Source: a virus
Length of the DNA: 64,000 nt
Direction: 5' to 3' (one strand)
Virus record (IMG/VR): IMGVR_UViG_3300009537_002640
Location: 62,001-126,000 of that record
The stretch's first letter is position 1. Every line of letters starts with the position of its first letter. The notes under the pieces are model-generated. The model did not search any database, was not told the origin of the DNA, and worked only from the letters and a program-made list of their open reading frames with translations. Position numbers and translations under genes: made by a program. Below, one piece after another: positions 16,142-24,118 of this stretch.

Positions 16142-17368
16142 TTATCTCCTGTAAAACTTCAGAACTTTCCTTACTGCTTCTATTACATCTGTCACGTCCT
16201 GGTCAGTTAATTTAGAGGACAGTGGTAACGAGATTGTTCTGTCTGAAACCCATTGTGCATTGGGGAAATCTTTTGCTGTCCAACCATAAGTCTTAGTATA
16301 ATAAGGGTGCGTGTGAATTGCCTGATAATGAACCCCTACACCAATACCCTCTTCTTTTAGTGCACCTAGGACAAAATCTCTATTAACCCTAAGTTGGTCT
16401 AACTTCAACTCAATAGTATATAGATGGTGCCCATGCTTAATGTTAGAGGGGTATTCGGCTGGAGTATATAGTGGTAATCCAGACAGCTGCTCGTTGTATT
16501 GTCTCCATATATGATTTCTGCGTTGCCACGACGCTTCGATGCGTTGTAACTGGCAAACACCTATTGACGCCACCAAGTCCATCATATTGTACTTAAAACC
16601 AGGAGCCAGCACTTTGTAGTGTTGGAAACCTTCTGCACCATAACGATTATGGGCATTCCTAGATAACCCATGTAGAGACATCATTCTGACTTCTTTCTCA
16701 ATCTCCTCGTTATCTGTAATCAGCATTCCTCCCTCGCCACAAGAGATGTTCTTAGTGACATAGAAAGAGAACGCACCAACATCTCCAAACGTACCGGCAT
16801 GTTTTCCGTCTATAGTGGTCTCTATGGCATGAGCACAATCCTCTATAACATACAGACTGTATCGTTTGGCTATCTCTGTTATTGGCTCCATATCACATGG
16901 CATCCCACACATGTGAACTGGAATGATAGCCTTGGTGCGTGGAGTTATCTTAGATTCGATTTGCTTCCAATCAATGTTCTGTGTCTTGCGACTAATATCA
17001 CAAAGCACAGGCTTCAACCCACTGTGAACGATAGAAGATATGGTCGCAGTGAATGTAAGGTCTGTGCTTATTACCTCATCGCCAGGTTGAAGGCCCAGTG
17101 ACACAAGAGCAAGATGTAGCGCAGCAGTACAAGAGGAGGTTCCGACTGCATACTTACTTCCTTTGTATGCAGAGAACAGCTTCTCAAATGCTATGGTTTT
17201 TGGACCAGTACTTAACCATCCCGACTTTAATGTGTTAACCACTTCATCGATTTCCGGCTGTTGTATATCAGGGCTACCAAAGACTAGAAAATTCTGTCTA
17301 ACTGGTGTCCCGCCCTCAACGGCTGGAATACTATTGGTCACTGTTTTCGGTGCTACGCTAAAACTCAT
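16142..17368 (-). CDS. DegT/DnrJ/EryC1/StrS sugar aminotransferase (PseC-like)
   Basis: The 408-aa protein has the sugar aminotransferase signature: GTSSCTAALHLAL for phosphate binding, IEDCAHA with Asp177 for the PLP ring, and SFYVTKNISCGEGGM with Lys206 as the PLP lysine. The end is FPNAQWVSDRTISLPLS, common to DegT/ArnB/PseC. It would aminate the C4 keto group of the PseB product, giving the 4-amino sugar acetylated by the PseH candidate. The residues distinguishing PseC from LegC or ArnB cannot be read by eye. It lies 1-2 nt from both neighbours. Confidence 0.85.
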   Translation of the reverse strand: MSFSVAPKTVTNSIPAVEGGTPVRQNFLVFGSPDIQQPEIDEVVNTLKSGWLSTGPKTIAFEKLFSAYKGSKYAVGTSSCTAALHLALVSLGLQPGDEVISTDLTFTATISSIVHSGLKPVLCDISRKTQNIDWKQIESKITPRTKAIIPVHMCGMPCDMEPITEIAKRYSLYVIEDCAHAIETTIDGKHAGTFGDVGAFSFYVTKNISCGEGGMLITDNEEIEKEVRMMSLHGLSRNAHNRYGAEGFQHYKVLAPGFKYNMMDLVASIGVCQLQRIEASWQRRNHIWRQYNEQLSGLPLYTPAEYPSNIKHGHHLYTIELKLDQLRVNRDFVLGALKEEGIGVGVHYQAIHTHPYYTKTYGWTAKDFPNAQWVSDRTISLPLSSKLTDQDVTDVIEAVRKVLKFYRR

Positions 17369-17369
17369 C

Positions 17370-18314
17370 TTACTTTATATACTCCGCATAATGTGTTAGG
17401 AACGATCCTACGTTCTCATGTTTTTTGATAACTAAAGGAAAGAGCAAAGATTCAGCTTCATCCATAGTAAGGTTTCTTTCAAACTTAACTCTTCTTCCGT
17501 AGCCGCCTGGTTTAATCTGCTTCTTCCAATGACTAAACCTATAGTAAGCCGAAAAGAATGCCCACCTGTCTTCTGGTGAGATTGCCCTAATGTCACTCAC
17601 CTTAAACTCCACAGGCTCAACTAAGCGTTTCGCCAAGTCTGAGTTTCTTACTATCTTTCTCAGCAAGCCTCTTCGCCTGCTACTATTTTGCAAATCTTTA
17701 GCACTATATCCAAGACAACTATACTTATCAGTGTCTCTTAGTACAGCCTTAAGCTTTTCATTCTTAAGTCCTTGTGGGACAAAGCCAACAAACTCTCTAA
17801 GTATTGGTGGTGCTATAACATCTGCAGAATATTGAATCAGCTTCAATGGGTCTACTCTACCTGCCGCAAGATGCTTCTTGACCATCTTCTTATAGGTAGT
17901 CTTGGTAAAATATTTCTGGTCGCCGTATCTTGATCCATACTTATACGTGTGGCTCCATTGCCTATCGCTCTTACTATATGCGCATGAAAAAGATTTGATG
18001 AGCATATCGCCGAATTTCTTTTGCACAGACTTTGGAAACTTATCAATGATAGCATCTGTAAAGATGATATTCGAGTCTCCCATGCCATATGTTTTATTCT
18101 CGCTGTCGCTTAGCATTTTCTCCATTCTAGATGTAAGCAAATCGAACAGCTGCTCTTTGTCTTTTTTTCGTGCGCCTTCATAAAGCGCTAACCACTCTTG
18201 GTTGCTAAAACTAATATCGCTTTCATATGCAGATATGAAGTCCATAAAAACCTGTGGTGATTTCTTATACATCTTAACCAGGGATTGTGTTCCCCCTTGA
18301 AAATCAAAACTCAT
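17370..18314 (-). CDS. hypothetical protein (314 aa)
   Basis: I do not recognise this protein. It is basic, mostly helical by appearance, with an Arg/Ser-rich middle (SSRRRGLLRKIVR near 210) and many Tyr/Lys pairs around 125-150. No signal peptide, membrane segment or nucleotide loop is visible. It is embedded between pseC-like and pseB-fusion genes, so it probably serves the same pathway or is an acceptor/virion-linked protein made in the same operon. Two base pairs separate it from the aminotransferase. Confidence 0.55.
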   Translation of the reverse strand: MSFDFQGGTQSLVKMYKKSPQVFMDFISAYESDISFSNQEWLALYEGARKKDKEQLFDLLTSRMEKMLSDSENKTYGMGDSNIIFTDAIIDKFPKSVQKKFGDMLIKSFSCAYSKSDRQWSHTYKYGSRYGDQKYFTKTTYKKMVKKHLAAGRVDPLKLIQYSADVIAPPILREFVGFVPQGLKNEKLKAVLRDTDKYSCLGYSAKDLQNSSRRRGLLRKIVRNSDLAKRLVEPVEFKVSDIRAISPEDRWAFFSAYYRFSHWKKQIKPGGYGRRVKFERNLTMDEAESLLFPLVIKKHENVGSFLTHYAEYIK

Positions 18315-18327
18315 TATAAGCCTTTCG

Positions 18328-18570
18328 TTATATCTTATATTTATCTATGAATGAATTAGTGTCTTTCGTTTCTAGACAACTGCTACCTCTAGTCCAGTTG
18401 CCATCTCCCGTATATATGTTTATACCCCAAATGTCCTCGCCACTTAAAGCGTCAACCACTTTATTGGAGCGATAAATATAAGTAATTTTTCCATTACCAT
18501 CATTCTGCCCACCAGTAATAGGCGGCTTTAGTGTCCACTGATAAAGAAACTGAAGAACCGGGTCAATCAT
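18328..18570 (-). CDS. small hypothetical protein (80 aa)
   Basis: This 80-aa protein is not recognised. It is aromatic- and Gly/Asn-rich in the middle (GGQNDGNGK, YTGDGNW). Its start ATG overlaps the stop of the MerR-PseB fusion gene by 4 nt, supporting translation. Like the 83-aa gene at 10.2 kb it begins with MIDP, and both lie directly downstream of a sugar-nucleotide enzyme, but the similarity is too short to call them paralogues. Confidence 0.55.
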   Translation of the reverse strand: MIDPVLQFLYQWTLKPPITGGQNDGNGKITYIYRSNKVVDALSGEDIWGINIYTGDGNWTRGSSCLETKDTNSFIDKYKI

Positions 18571-19715
18571 TCGTCAAACCCTCTAAGTTCATCTGCGGTA
18601 AATTGCTCAACATTGTCAGATGTATATTCGAATGATTCTACCTTTGGCTCATCAGGATAGCTAATATCCCACCCAAGACTTCTGTCAGTAACTCCTGGCG
18701 GAACAATCTTGTAATACTTGCCACAGTCTACGGTGTACAATACCTCTGTCTTTGATATCAGGTCTTCATGTATCTTCTCGTAACCCCTCAGCCCAATGAA
18801 CTCTACAGGGATGCCGGGAGCAAATGTTTCAGCAAACGCCATAATGCTTGTGGCTTTAAGCTTGGGTATGAATATCTCGCCGCCTATTGTGTTGTTAAGG
18901 GCAAACAGATTTAGATTAACCGCTTCATCCATTGACATAAAGAATCTGGTCATATCTTTGTGCGTAACTTTAACTTCGCCTTCTTTAGCCTGCTGTTCAA
19001 ACAATTGTCTCACAGAACCATTGGAACCATAAACGTTTCCATATCTTGTGCAAGTAAAGACTGTCCCATTTTTGCCAGAATAATTGTTGCCGTTGATAAA
19101 TACTTGTTCAGCAACAAACTTTGTTCCACCATACAAGGTGGCTGGCGCACAGGCTTTATCTGTAGAAACCAGAAGCGCCTTACCTACGTTGTTCTCTATA
19201 CAGGACTCTAAAACATTCACGCTTCCTATTACATTGCTCTTCACAGCTTCAATTGGATTATAAGTGCAGGTTTCCACTCGCTTCATACAGGCAGCATGAA
19301 TACAAACATCCACACCACGCAAAGCTCGCTCTAATCTTTTCCTATCCCTTATATCACCTATCAAATATCGTATGTTTATCTTGTCGGAAAACTTGGCTCT
19401 CATTCTTGCCTGCTTTAATTCACAGCGACTAAAGATGATAACCTTCTTAGCCACGTCAACTATACGCTCTGTTAAAGCATGTCCAAGAGAACCCGTGCCA
19501 CCAGTGATAAGCACAACTTTCCCACGAACGGCGTCTAGATCAGAACCGTCTCGTTTGTATTTAGTCTTTCCTGACATTTCAAGGAACTGGTCATGCGTAT
19601 AGAACATACGCCCAGAAGGTTTGCGTTGGGCTACAAGTTTGCCTTCCTTGTCCCAGTTTCGCAAGGTTTGAACAGAAACCCCAAGTTTTTCAGCCATTTC
19701 AGTTGTCGAATACAC
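18567..19715 (-). CDS. pseB: MerR-type HTH fused to PseB-like UDP-GlcNAc 4,6-dehydratase
   Basis: The 382-aa protein has two parts. Residues 1-47 are a MerR-family winged helix (TTEMAEKLGVSVQTLRNWD, then GKL and a wing ending FYTHDQF). Residues 66-382 are a complete inverting 4,6-dehydratase with cofactor loop TGGTGSLG (71-78), CIHAACMKRV, YNPIEA, and catalytic Asp186-Lys187 with Tyr195-xxx-Lys199. RYGNVYGS and an FEYTSDNVEQF tail match Campylobacter PseB. The first step of pseudaminate synthesis is therefore tied to a DNA-binding module. The start is GTG at 19715, six bases after AGGAGG. A MerR-style promoter lies just upstream, suggesting autoregulation (inference). No frameshift separates the domains. 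Confidence 0.85.
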   Translation of the reverse strand: MYSTTEMAEKLGVSVQTLRNWDKEGKLVAQRKPSGRMFYTHDQFLEMSGKTKYKRDGSDLDAVRGKVVLITGGTGSLGHALTERIVDVAKKVIIFSRCELKQARMRAKFSDKINIRYLIGDIRDRKRLERALRGVDVCIHAACMKRVETCTYNPIEAVKSNVIGSVNVLESCIENNVGKALLVSTDKACAPATLYGGTKFVAEQVFINGNNYSGKNGTVFTCTRYGNVYGSNGSVRQLFEQQAKEGEVKVTHKDMTRFFMSMDEAVNLNLFALNNTIGGEIFIPKLKATSIMAFAETFAPGIPVEFIGLRGYEKIHEDLISKTEVLYTVDCGKYYKIVPPGVTDRSLGWDISYPDEPKVESFEYTSDNVEQFTADELRGFDE

Positions 19716-19730
19716 GGATGTCCTCCTATA

Positions 19731-19748
19731 TAATATGCCATCATATTA
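19731..19748. repeat. inverted repeat in the leader of the MerR-PseB gene
   Basis: TAATATG (19731-19737), a 4-nt spacer CCAT and CATATTA (19742-19748) form a perfect 7-bp inverted repeat. It lies between the predicted transcription start and the ribosome binding site of the MerR-PseB gene. It could be an operator or, in RNA, a short AU hairpin next to the AGGAGG site. Confidence 0.45.
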
Positions 19749-19774
19749 GTAGATTTTACGGTGTTTGGGGTTAT

Positions 19775-19805
19775 ATTATGACACAAATGTATAAAAATGT
19801 GTTAA
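19775..19805 (-). promoter_or_regulatory. candidate MerR-type promoter of the MerR-PseB gene
   Basis: On the minus strand, -35 TTAACA (19805-19800) and -10 CATAAT (19780-19775) are separated by 19 bp. That long spacer is typical of MerR-activated promoters rather than the usual 17 bp. The spacer holds a dyad with ACACA and TGTGT arms (19781-19785 and 19798-19802; 8 of 11 base pairs match). The -35 overlaps the stop codon of the preceding glycosyltransferase gene. Support is sequence pattern only. Confidence 0.5.
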
Positions 19806-20893
19806 GATAGAATGTCTTTTACTATAGCCTGAGAGCTGTTGGGGGGAGTCATTCCGACATATTGAGACAACCAGTCTTCTATTGCTAGACCGTCTGGCTG
19901 GGGCGGGATTAGTTGAAAGTCCGGAGATAGTGCTTCTTCTTGACTCACACTCCAGACGGCCTCTCTAAAGTTATACACTGGGCTTTCAAAGTAATCTTTC
20001 ATCTTCTTCTTATCATGAGACCAGCGCTTGAGGTTCAGAGGGATATTCACCACATGTTTACCTGCTACCATACACTCATAGATACCCGAGCTATAGAACA
20101 TGACTACACAATGAGTTTCAGCAAAGGCTCCAGAAATTGACGGCGGATACATTTTGTCGCCGTCATCTATTATCAAAGCACCATACTTCTTTAGCTCATC
20201 CGGCATCCATTGTTTCTTGCGCGTTTTGAATATTAGATGGTGCTCGTTACCTCTGCAGATATTATCCATCATCTTTAGGAAATTGTCTTTTCCCCCAAAA
20301 GCAATCTGGACATGCTCTGCTAAAAGATTCGGCAGCAATACTAATAGCCCTGGCCTTGGAACAATATCTGACCTAAGCCCGTCATAAATAGGGGAGCCTA
20401 ACCACTTATCACGCTTCGGGTCTAGCTTTAGCCCGAGCATATCAAGGTGCAGATTCATTAGATGTTGAGATGAATAATAGACACGATCACATGACGTGAT
20501 ATTTTTAGGGTCGGGAGTCCACAAAGAATCCGTAAGGTAAAGGATATTGTAAATCCCAATATTGTTTTTCTTCAGTTCGTTTATGTAGTCTTTGGCCCAC
20601 AAGTAAACCTCAAGACTTACCAGTTTAGTTATCTTATCATGAACCAATTGTTTGAGGAGTTGATTATCATTACCAAACGCTTTTACTTTAGCGGCATTGG
20701 CAACAACCCCTGGGGACGATAGTTTTAGCTTAGCCAAACTTGCTCGATTGTATTCTTTACTGCCTCGCGGAGCATCAAAGTGGTATAGGACATAGGGTGC
20801 ACCTGTCCTGTGAAGTTCCTCCATTATAGGATGGAGAACCTTTAGAAATGTTAATTCTCTAACTACTACTCCGATCATCGGCTGTGTATCCAT
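19802..20893 (-). CDS. GT-B-like transferase of the CDP-glycerol transferase type
   Basis: The 363-aa protein has an N-terminal alpha/beta domain and a C-terminal donor-binding half. The latter shows HLIFKTRKKQW, LIIDDGDKMYPP, VVMFYSSGIYECMVAGKHVVNIPL, an arrangement like the GT-B capsule and teichoic-type enzymes at 5.3-7.5 kb. Family assignment is by layout only. It is the last glycosyltransferase before the sugar-synthesis operon. Its stop codon overlaps the predicted -35 of the MerR-PseB promoter. No membrane anchor is present. Confidence 0.5.
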   Translation of the reverse strand: MDTQPMIGVVVRELTFLKVLHPIMEELHRTGAPYVLYHFDAPRGSKEYNRASLAKLKLSSPGVVANAAKVKAFGNDNQLLKQLVHDKITKLVSLEVYLWAKDYINELKKNNIGIYNILYLTDSLWTPDPKNITSCDRVYYSSQHLMNLHLDMLGLKLDPKRDKWLGSPIYDGLRSDIVPRPGLLVLLPNLLAEHVQIAFGGKDNFLKMMDNICRGNEHHLIFKTRKKQWMPDELKKYGALIIDDGDKMYPPSISGAFAETHCVVMFYSSGIYECMVAGKHVVNIPLNLKRWSHDKKKMKDYFESPVYNFREAVWSVSQEEALSPDFQLIPPQPDGLAIEDWLSQYVGMTPPNSSQAIVKDILS

Positions 20894-21020
20894 ATTTCAG
20901 AAACCCTGCATATATAATTCCTATGTCATAGGGTTTGTATTTTTTCTTCTTCAGTGAATCGTAAAACATCCAATGAAATGTTGGGCCATAAACACCGGGC
21001 TGCACAAAATATTTAGCCAT
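20859..21020 (-). CDS. micro-protein (53 aa), member of a tandem small-protein group
   Basis: A 53-aa frame fills what would otherwise be a 119-nt gap. Its ATG at 21020 overlaps the stop of the next small gene (ATGGCTAA), and it ends at TAG 20859 inside the start of the GT-B gene. The C-terminal half has DIGIIYAGFLKYG, matching DIYSAYTFILKYG in the neighbouring 65-aa protein. That agreement is the main argument that it is a real gene. Confidence 0.5.
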   Translation of the reverse strand: MAKYFVQPGVYGPTFHWMFYDSLKKKKYKPYDIGIIYAGFLKYGYTADDRSSS

Positions 21021-21210
21021 CTACATGCCATCCGTATTTCAATATAAAGGTATATGCCGAATAGATATCATCTTGGCTACACGTACCCTTATTAATTCTA
21101 TCTATAACATCATGTTTCCATAGATGCTTGAGAAATGTCATATCTTCTCTAAACTGAATATCTCTTATGGCTTTACGCTGAGCCGCTGCAACTAAATCTA
21201 TCACATCCAC
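21013..21210 (-). CDS. small protein (65 aa) of the tandem group
   Basis: This 65-aa helical protein is unrecognised. Its C-terminal third, DIYSAYTFILKYGW, resembles the end of the 53-aa micro-protein just downstream and, more loosely, DIRELYIGALKSKG of the 44-aa frame at 21.5 kb. It overlaps both adjacent small genes. No enzymatic motif is visible. Confidence 0.55.
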   Translation of the reverse strand: MDVIDLVAAAQRKAIRDIQFREDMTFLKHLWKHDVIDRINKGTCSQDDIYSAYTFILKYGWHVDG

Positions 21211-21488
21211 ACCACATGCCTATTGTAATCTACCAATCTATCATCAATGTGTGCGGGTCTACGACGGGCAACCTTTCCACACTTATTACATATTACATCT
21301 GTTTGAGCAAAACCATATTCCATATAACCAGAAGGGATAACTTCAAAACAGTGCCAATCATGCCAGCACAAAAACTTTCCACGCTCTATCCTGTGCTTTT
21401 TGTGATATTCCACTGCCCACCTCAAATCAGCTGGCTTTATTTTACCTTGACATAGAAAGTACTTATATAGTATTATTTTGTTAAGCAT
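21201..21488 (-). CDS. small putative zinc-binding protein (95 aa)
   Basis: The 95-aa basic protein carries one clear Cys pair, CNKCGK (about 68-73), and further His/Cys candidates (CWHDWHC near 41-47) that could complete a zinc site. Such zinc-ribbon micro-proteins are common in large phages. It overlaps the 65-aa gene downstream by 10 nt. The function is unknown. Confidence 0.55.
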   Translation of the reverse strand: MLNKIILYKYFLCQGKIKPADLRWAVEYHKKHRIERGKFLCWHDWHCFEVIPSGYMEYGFAQTDVICNKCGKVARRRPAHIDDRLVDYNRHVVWM

Positions 21489-21607
21489 GTTATCTTGCCT
21501 TTTGACTTAAGTGCCCCAATATACAATTCTCGTATGTCACTAAAACTTACATCATCCATACACTCTGCCATCAACAAACATAAGTACGCATGTTTGAACA
21601 AAACATT
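21473..21607 (-). CDS. micro-protein (44 aa), possible third member of the tandem group
   Basis: A 44-aa frame occupies the 129-nt gap between the GT-A gene and the 95-aa gene. The ATG at 21607 has only a weak GGGTGAT site upstream. Its residues DVSFSDIRELYIGALKSKG resemble the DI-x-x-x-Y-x-x-x-[IL]-K motif of the other two small proteins. It overlaps the start of the 95-aa gene by 16 nt. Confidence 0.35.
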   Translation of the reverse strand, partial: NVLFKHAYLCLLMAECMDDVSFSDIRELYIGALKSKGKITCLTK

Positions 21608-21617
21608 ATACTGTATA

Positions 21618-22367
21618 TCACCCAGCATCTAACACGCCTCTAGCTACCTTCTTCCACTCTTCCAATTGTTCTGCTGGGTGCTTAAAGCCTTTACGGATTG
21701 CTTTACCGCCTAGATTGCTACCTCTACCAAAGTGAGCTAACACAGGTTCACCATCTACCCAAAACTCATCTGACTGAAATCTTGAATCGAAATATGCACC
21801 GTCGCCAGTTTTGCAATCTACGAATTCCATAGGCTTAACTTGGTCAGGTCTTACATAGTTGCGCAACTGCCAGCCTACATCCTCGTGTGCTTTGTATGGC
21901 CTGTTGGAACGATTCTTATCCTTACCTGGACGAAAATCAATGGTAGTTCCATGACGCAACAGGCGCGAACTGCCTACCAAAAAACAAACATGATAAAAAG
22001 GTTGTCCTGCTAAATCTCCCTTTTTAGCTGCCAGAAGCTTGTGCTTAGAGAAATCTAAATCACCCCAGCCTTTCTTTAAGATGATACAATCGGACTCTAT
22101 TATGGCAAACTTAGGGGTGGTAACAAAATCGAAAGCCGCGTTGAGACCTTCGCCATGACGATTACTCCCACCATGCAGTGCGGGTTCATGTGAAAATATC
22201 ATAATGTTTGGATCATTAGCATACTTATCCAACACATCTTTATTATTGCCATTGTCACATATAACAAAGTGGGGACACGGATCGGTAAACTTTTTGACCG
22301 ATTCAATCATCAGGTCTATTAGTCCAGCATCATTCTCTACAACGGTTACTACTGTTAGGTCTGTCAT
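21618..22367 (-). CDS. GT-A glycosyltransferase
   Basis: The 249-aa protein begins TVVTVVENDAGLIDLMIESV, the GT2/GT-A opening strand and helix. FVICDNGNN follows, and IIESDCIILKKGWGDLDF near residue 90 has ESD in the place of the metal-binding DxD motif. A late EDVGW (about 167-171) could supply the catalytic base. It is soluble and shorter than the other GT2 members here. The acceptor is unknown. Confidence 0.7.
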   Translation of the reverse strand: MTDLTVVTVVENDAGLIDLMIESVKKFTDPCPHFVICDNGNNKDVLDKYANDPNIMIFSHEPALHGGSNRHGEGLNAAFDFVTTPKFAIIESDCIILKKGWGDLDFSKHKLLAAKKGDLAGQPFYHVCFLVGSSRLLRHGTTIDFRPGKDKNRSNRPYKAHEDVGWQLRNYVRPDQVKPMEFVDCKTGDGAYFDSRFQSDEFWVDGEPVLAHFGRGSNLGGKAIRKGFKHPAEQLEEWKKVARGVLDAG

Positions 22368-22368
22368 A

Positions 22369-22671
22369 TTACACCTTGTCTGCTAGCTCTGCCAGAATAT
22401 CACCATGACAGGGCGCATCTGGATTAGCCTTTGTCTTGCACCAGCAGCCTAGCACCTTTCCTTTAAGCTCTGGCAATCTTTCTAATAGGTCTGGCCTGGA
22501 CATGATATACTCTCGGTATTTGTCAACCGCCTCTTCCACACTGGCTACTTTTTGCTTAGCCCATGTTCCATCTTTATGAGTATATGGATTTCCCCATACA
22601 CTACCTCTACCTCGCCCAATATAAACATCATACTCTTCCTGCATACAGTGAACTACTTTAGTCTTACTCAT
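22369..22671 (-). CDS. DUF4326-family protein
   Basis: The 100-aa protein matches the DUF4326 pattern: DVYIGRGRGSVWGNPY near 15-30, then a helical middle (YREYIM), then LKGKVLGCWCKTKANPDAPCHGD with the conserved CWC and CHGD. The family is widespread in phages and its function is unknown; the Cys/His set suggests metal or nucleotide binding. It overlaps the next upstream gene by 8 nt. Confidence 0.85.
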   Translation of the reverse strand: MSKTKVVHCMQEEYDVYIGRGRGSVWGNPYTHKDGTWAKQKVASVEEAVDKYREYIMSRPDLLERLPELKGKVLGCWCKTKANPDAPCHGDILAELADKV

Positions 22672-22915
22672 TTCCTACTCCCGACAGTTCTTTTACTAGT
22701 ACTTCTTTTTTACAGTCTTCTAGGTGTTTACTTAAACCATCTATAATGAATTTAAGTGCCTCTATCTTTTCTTGTGCGGTCATATATCGATTTTGATTAT
22801 TGGACGTGAGAATAGCAGAAACCATAAATGTCCCAACATCATCATCAAGTCTACCTTTAGTACAACTCAATTCCAAGGCATATGTGTTATAATACTTCTT
22901 TTCACTTAATGTCAT
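22664..22915 (-). CDS. small hypothetical protein (83 aa)
   Basis: This protein is not recognised. The start is ATG at 22915: a GGGG site lies 6 nt upstream, and the ATGA overlap with the 69-aa gene's stop supports it over a TTG four codons earlier. It is mostly helical, with no membrane segment, and lies between the DUF4326 gene and a Lys/Arg-rich small gene. Confidence 0.55.
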   Translation of the reverse strand: MTLSEKKYYNTYALELSCTKGRLDDDVGTFMVSAILTSNNQNRYMTAQEKIEALKFIIDGLSKHLEDCKKEVLVKELSGVGNE

Positions 22916-23121
22916 CGTCTTCCCCAATACTTAGCCATCTCTTTTTGAAAAGCATCTGGGCCTGCATACCGCTTACAGCGTCGCTTAAGGTCTCCATAAA
23001 AATACTTCCTAGCTATTTTTCTAGTTTTAGGGCTTGTCTTACACACGGCACCTAATGGCACCCAATCATCACCAAGCAAAGCATAATACAATATTCTAGT
23101 TAGTGTTAGTGGTATTGTCAT
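22912..23121 (-). CDS. small basic hypothetical protein (69 aa)
   Basis: The 69-aa protein is strongly basic in its second half (KTRKIARKYFYGDLKRRCKR). It overlaps both neighbours by 4 nt. A nucleic-acid or polyanion contact is possible but nothing more can be claimed. Confidence 0.5.
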   Translation of the reverse strand: MTIPLTLTRILYYALLGDDWVPLGAVCKTSPKTRKIARKYFYGDLKRRCKRYAGPDAFQKEMAKYWGRR

Positions 23122-24113
23122 AACCCCAAAGCCTTTAGATATTTATCCGTCATCTTCTCGATTGATAGTTCATTAATAGCGTGTTTACGAGCTGCTGCAC
23201 TCATCACGCTTAAATCTTGCTTGATTATTTCTTCAGTTCCATCTGCCAGTTTCTGTATATACTCTGCTCCATAATCCCAATGCCCGGTAGGAACTATAAT
23301 CCCTGTTTCTTTGTCTTTCACCATATCCGTGTTGCCGCCCCAAGATGGGATGACAACCGGCAGCCCACAAGCCTGAGCCTCTGCTATCACATTATCAGAA
23401 CTAGAACCCTGTCGAGGTCCAAGGAAAATATCCCCGTGCCCATACAGAGCAGTAAGTTTGGTATTAGGTGATGCGCCCAGATACCTTACGTTGCGATCAT
23501 TACTATACGGACTAAGCACCTTAGCACAGTGCCCGTCCATAGTTCCAGCTAAAATCAGAGCAACTTTATGCCCTCGGTTCTTAAGTTCATTATACACTCC
23601 TACAAGGGATTCCATCAAGTAAGAATCGCGCATTTTTCCTACATGCATTAAATTGATGAAACCATCTGATGGGCGGTCTAAAGGCTTGAATAGATTGGTA
23701 TCTACGCCATTATGTATGACCGACCAATTAGAATCTTCTCTGGGGCAAATCTCTTCATCTATTCTTTCTTTCGACCAATTAGATTGATAAACTACATGAT
23801 GAACATTAGGTATATCACTGGCGAGCTTTGTATGAAGAGCAGTCATATCAGGGCGAATGGGTCTGTTAAACTTCTTATTATACTCCTGGTTATATATACC
23901 ATCTATACGCAATAATAGTTTTGTCTTAGCATCTTTACAATATCTGCGAAACTTTCCTGTTTCAATAATACATATGGCGGCGTCAGCTCGTTGTGGCTTG
24001 TCATAAACCACAGTATGCCCGCGCTTCTGCAGCTCTCGTGCCGTCTTATAAACAAAAGTAACAGGGCCTCCGCCACCTGTGCTACCTGGATGATTGAAAC
24101 AAATAATTGCCAT
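23118..24113 (-). CDS. GT4-family glycosyltransferase
   Basis: The 331-aa GT-B enzyme starts with a glycine-rich loop STGGGGPVTFVYKTARELQKRGH (shown as a landmark). It has VIHNGVDTNLFKP between domains. The C-terminal donor site is GSSSDNVIAEAQACGLPVVIP (about 238-258), where Glu246 starts the E-x7-E-like GT4 motif. It is a retaining-type transferase by family. It overlaps the small basic gene by 4 nt. No membrane anchor is present. Confidence 0.8.
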   Translation of the reverse strand: MAIICFNHPGSTGGGGPVTFVYKTARELQKRGHTVVYDKPQRADAAICIIETGKFRRYCKDAKTKLLLRIDGIYNQEYNKKFNRPIRPDMTALHTKLASDIPNVHHVVYQSNWSKERIDEEICPREDSNWSVIHNGVDTNLFKPLDRPSDGFINLMHVGKMRDSYLMESLVGVYNELKNRGHKVALILAGTMDGHCAKVLSPYSNDRNVRYLGASPNTKLTALYGHGDIFLGPRQGSSSDNVIAEAQACGLPVVIPSWGGNTDMVKDKETGIIVPTGHWDYGAEYIQKLADGTEEIIKQDLSVMSAAARKHAINELSIEKMTDKYLKALGL

Positions 24114-24118
24114 AGTTC

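Noticed and set aside
10207-18570. The two MIDP-starting small proteins as paralogues
   Set aside because: Only about eight residues near the start agree; the remainder does not align by eye.
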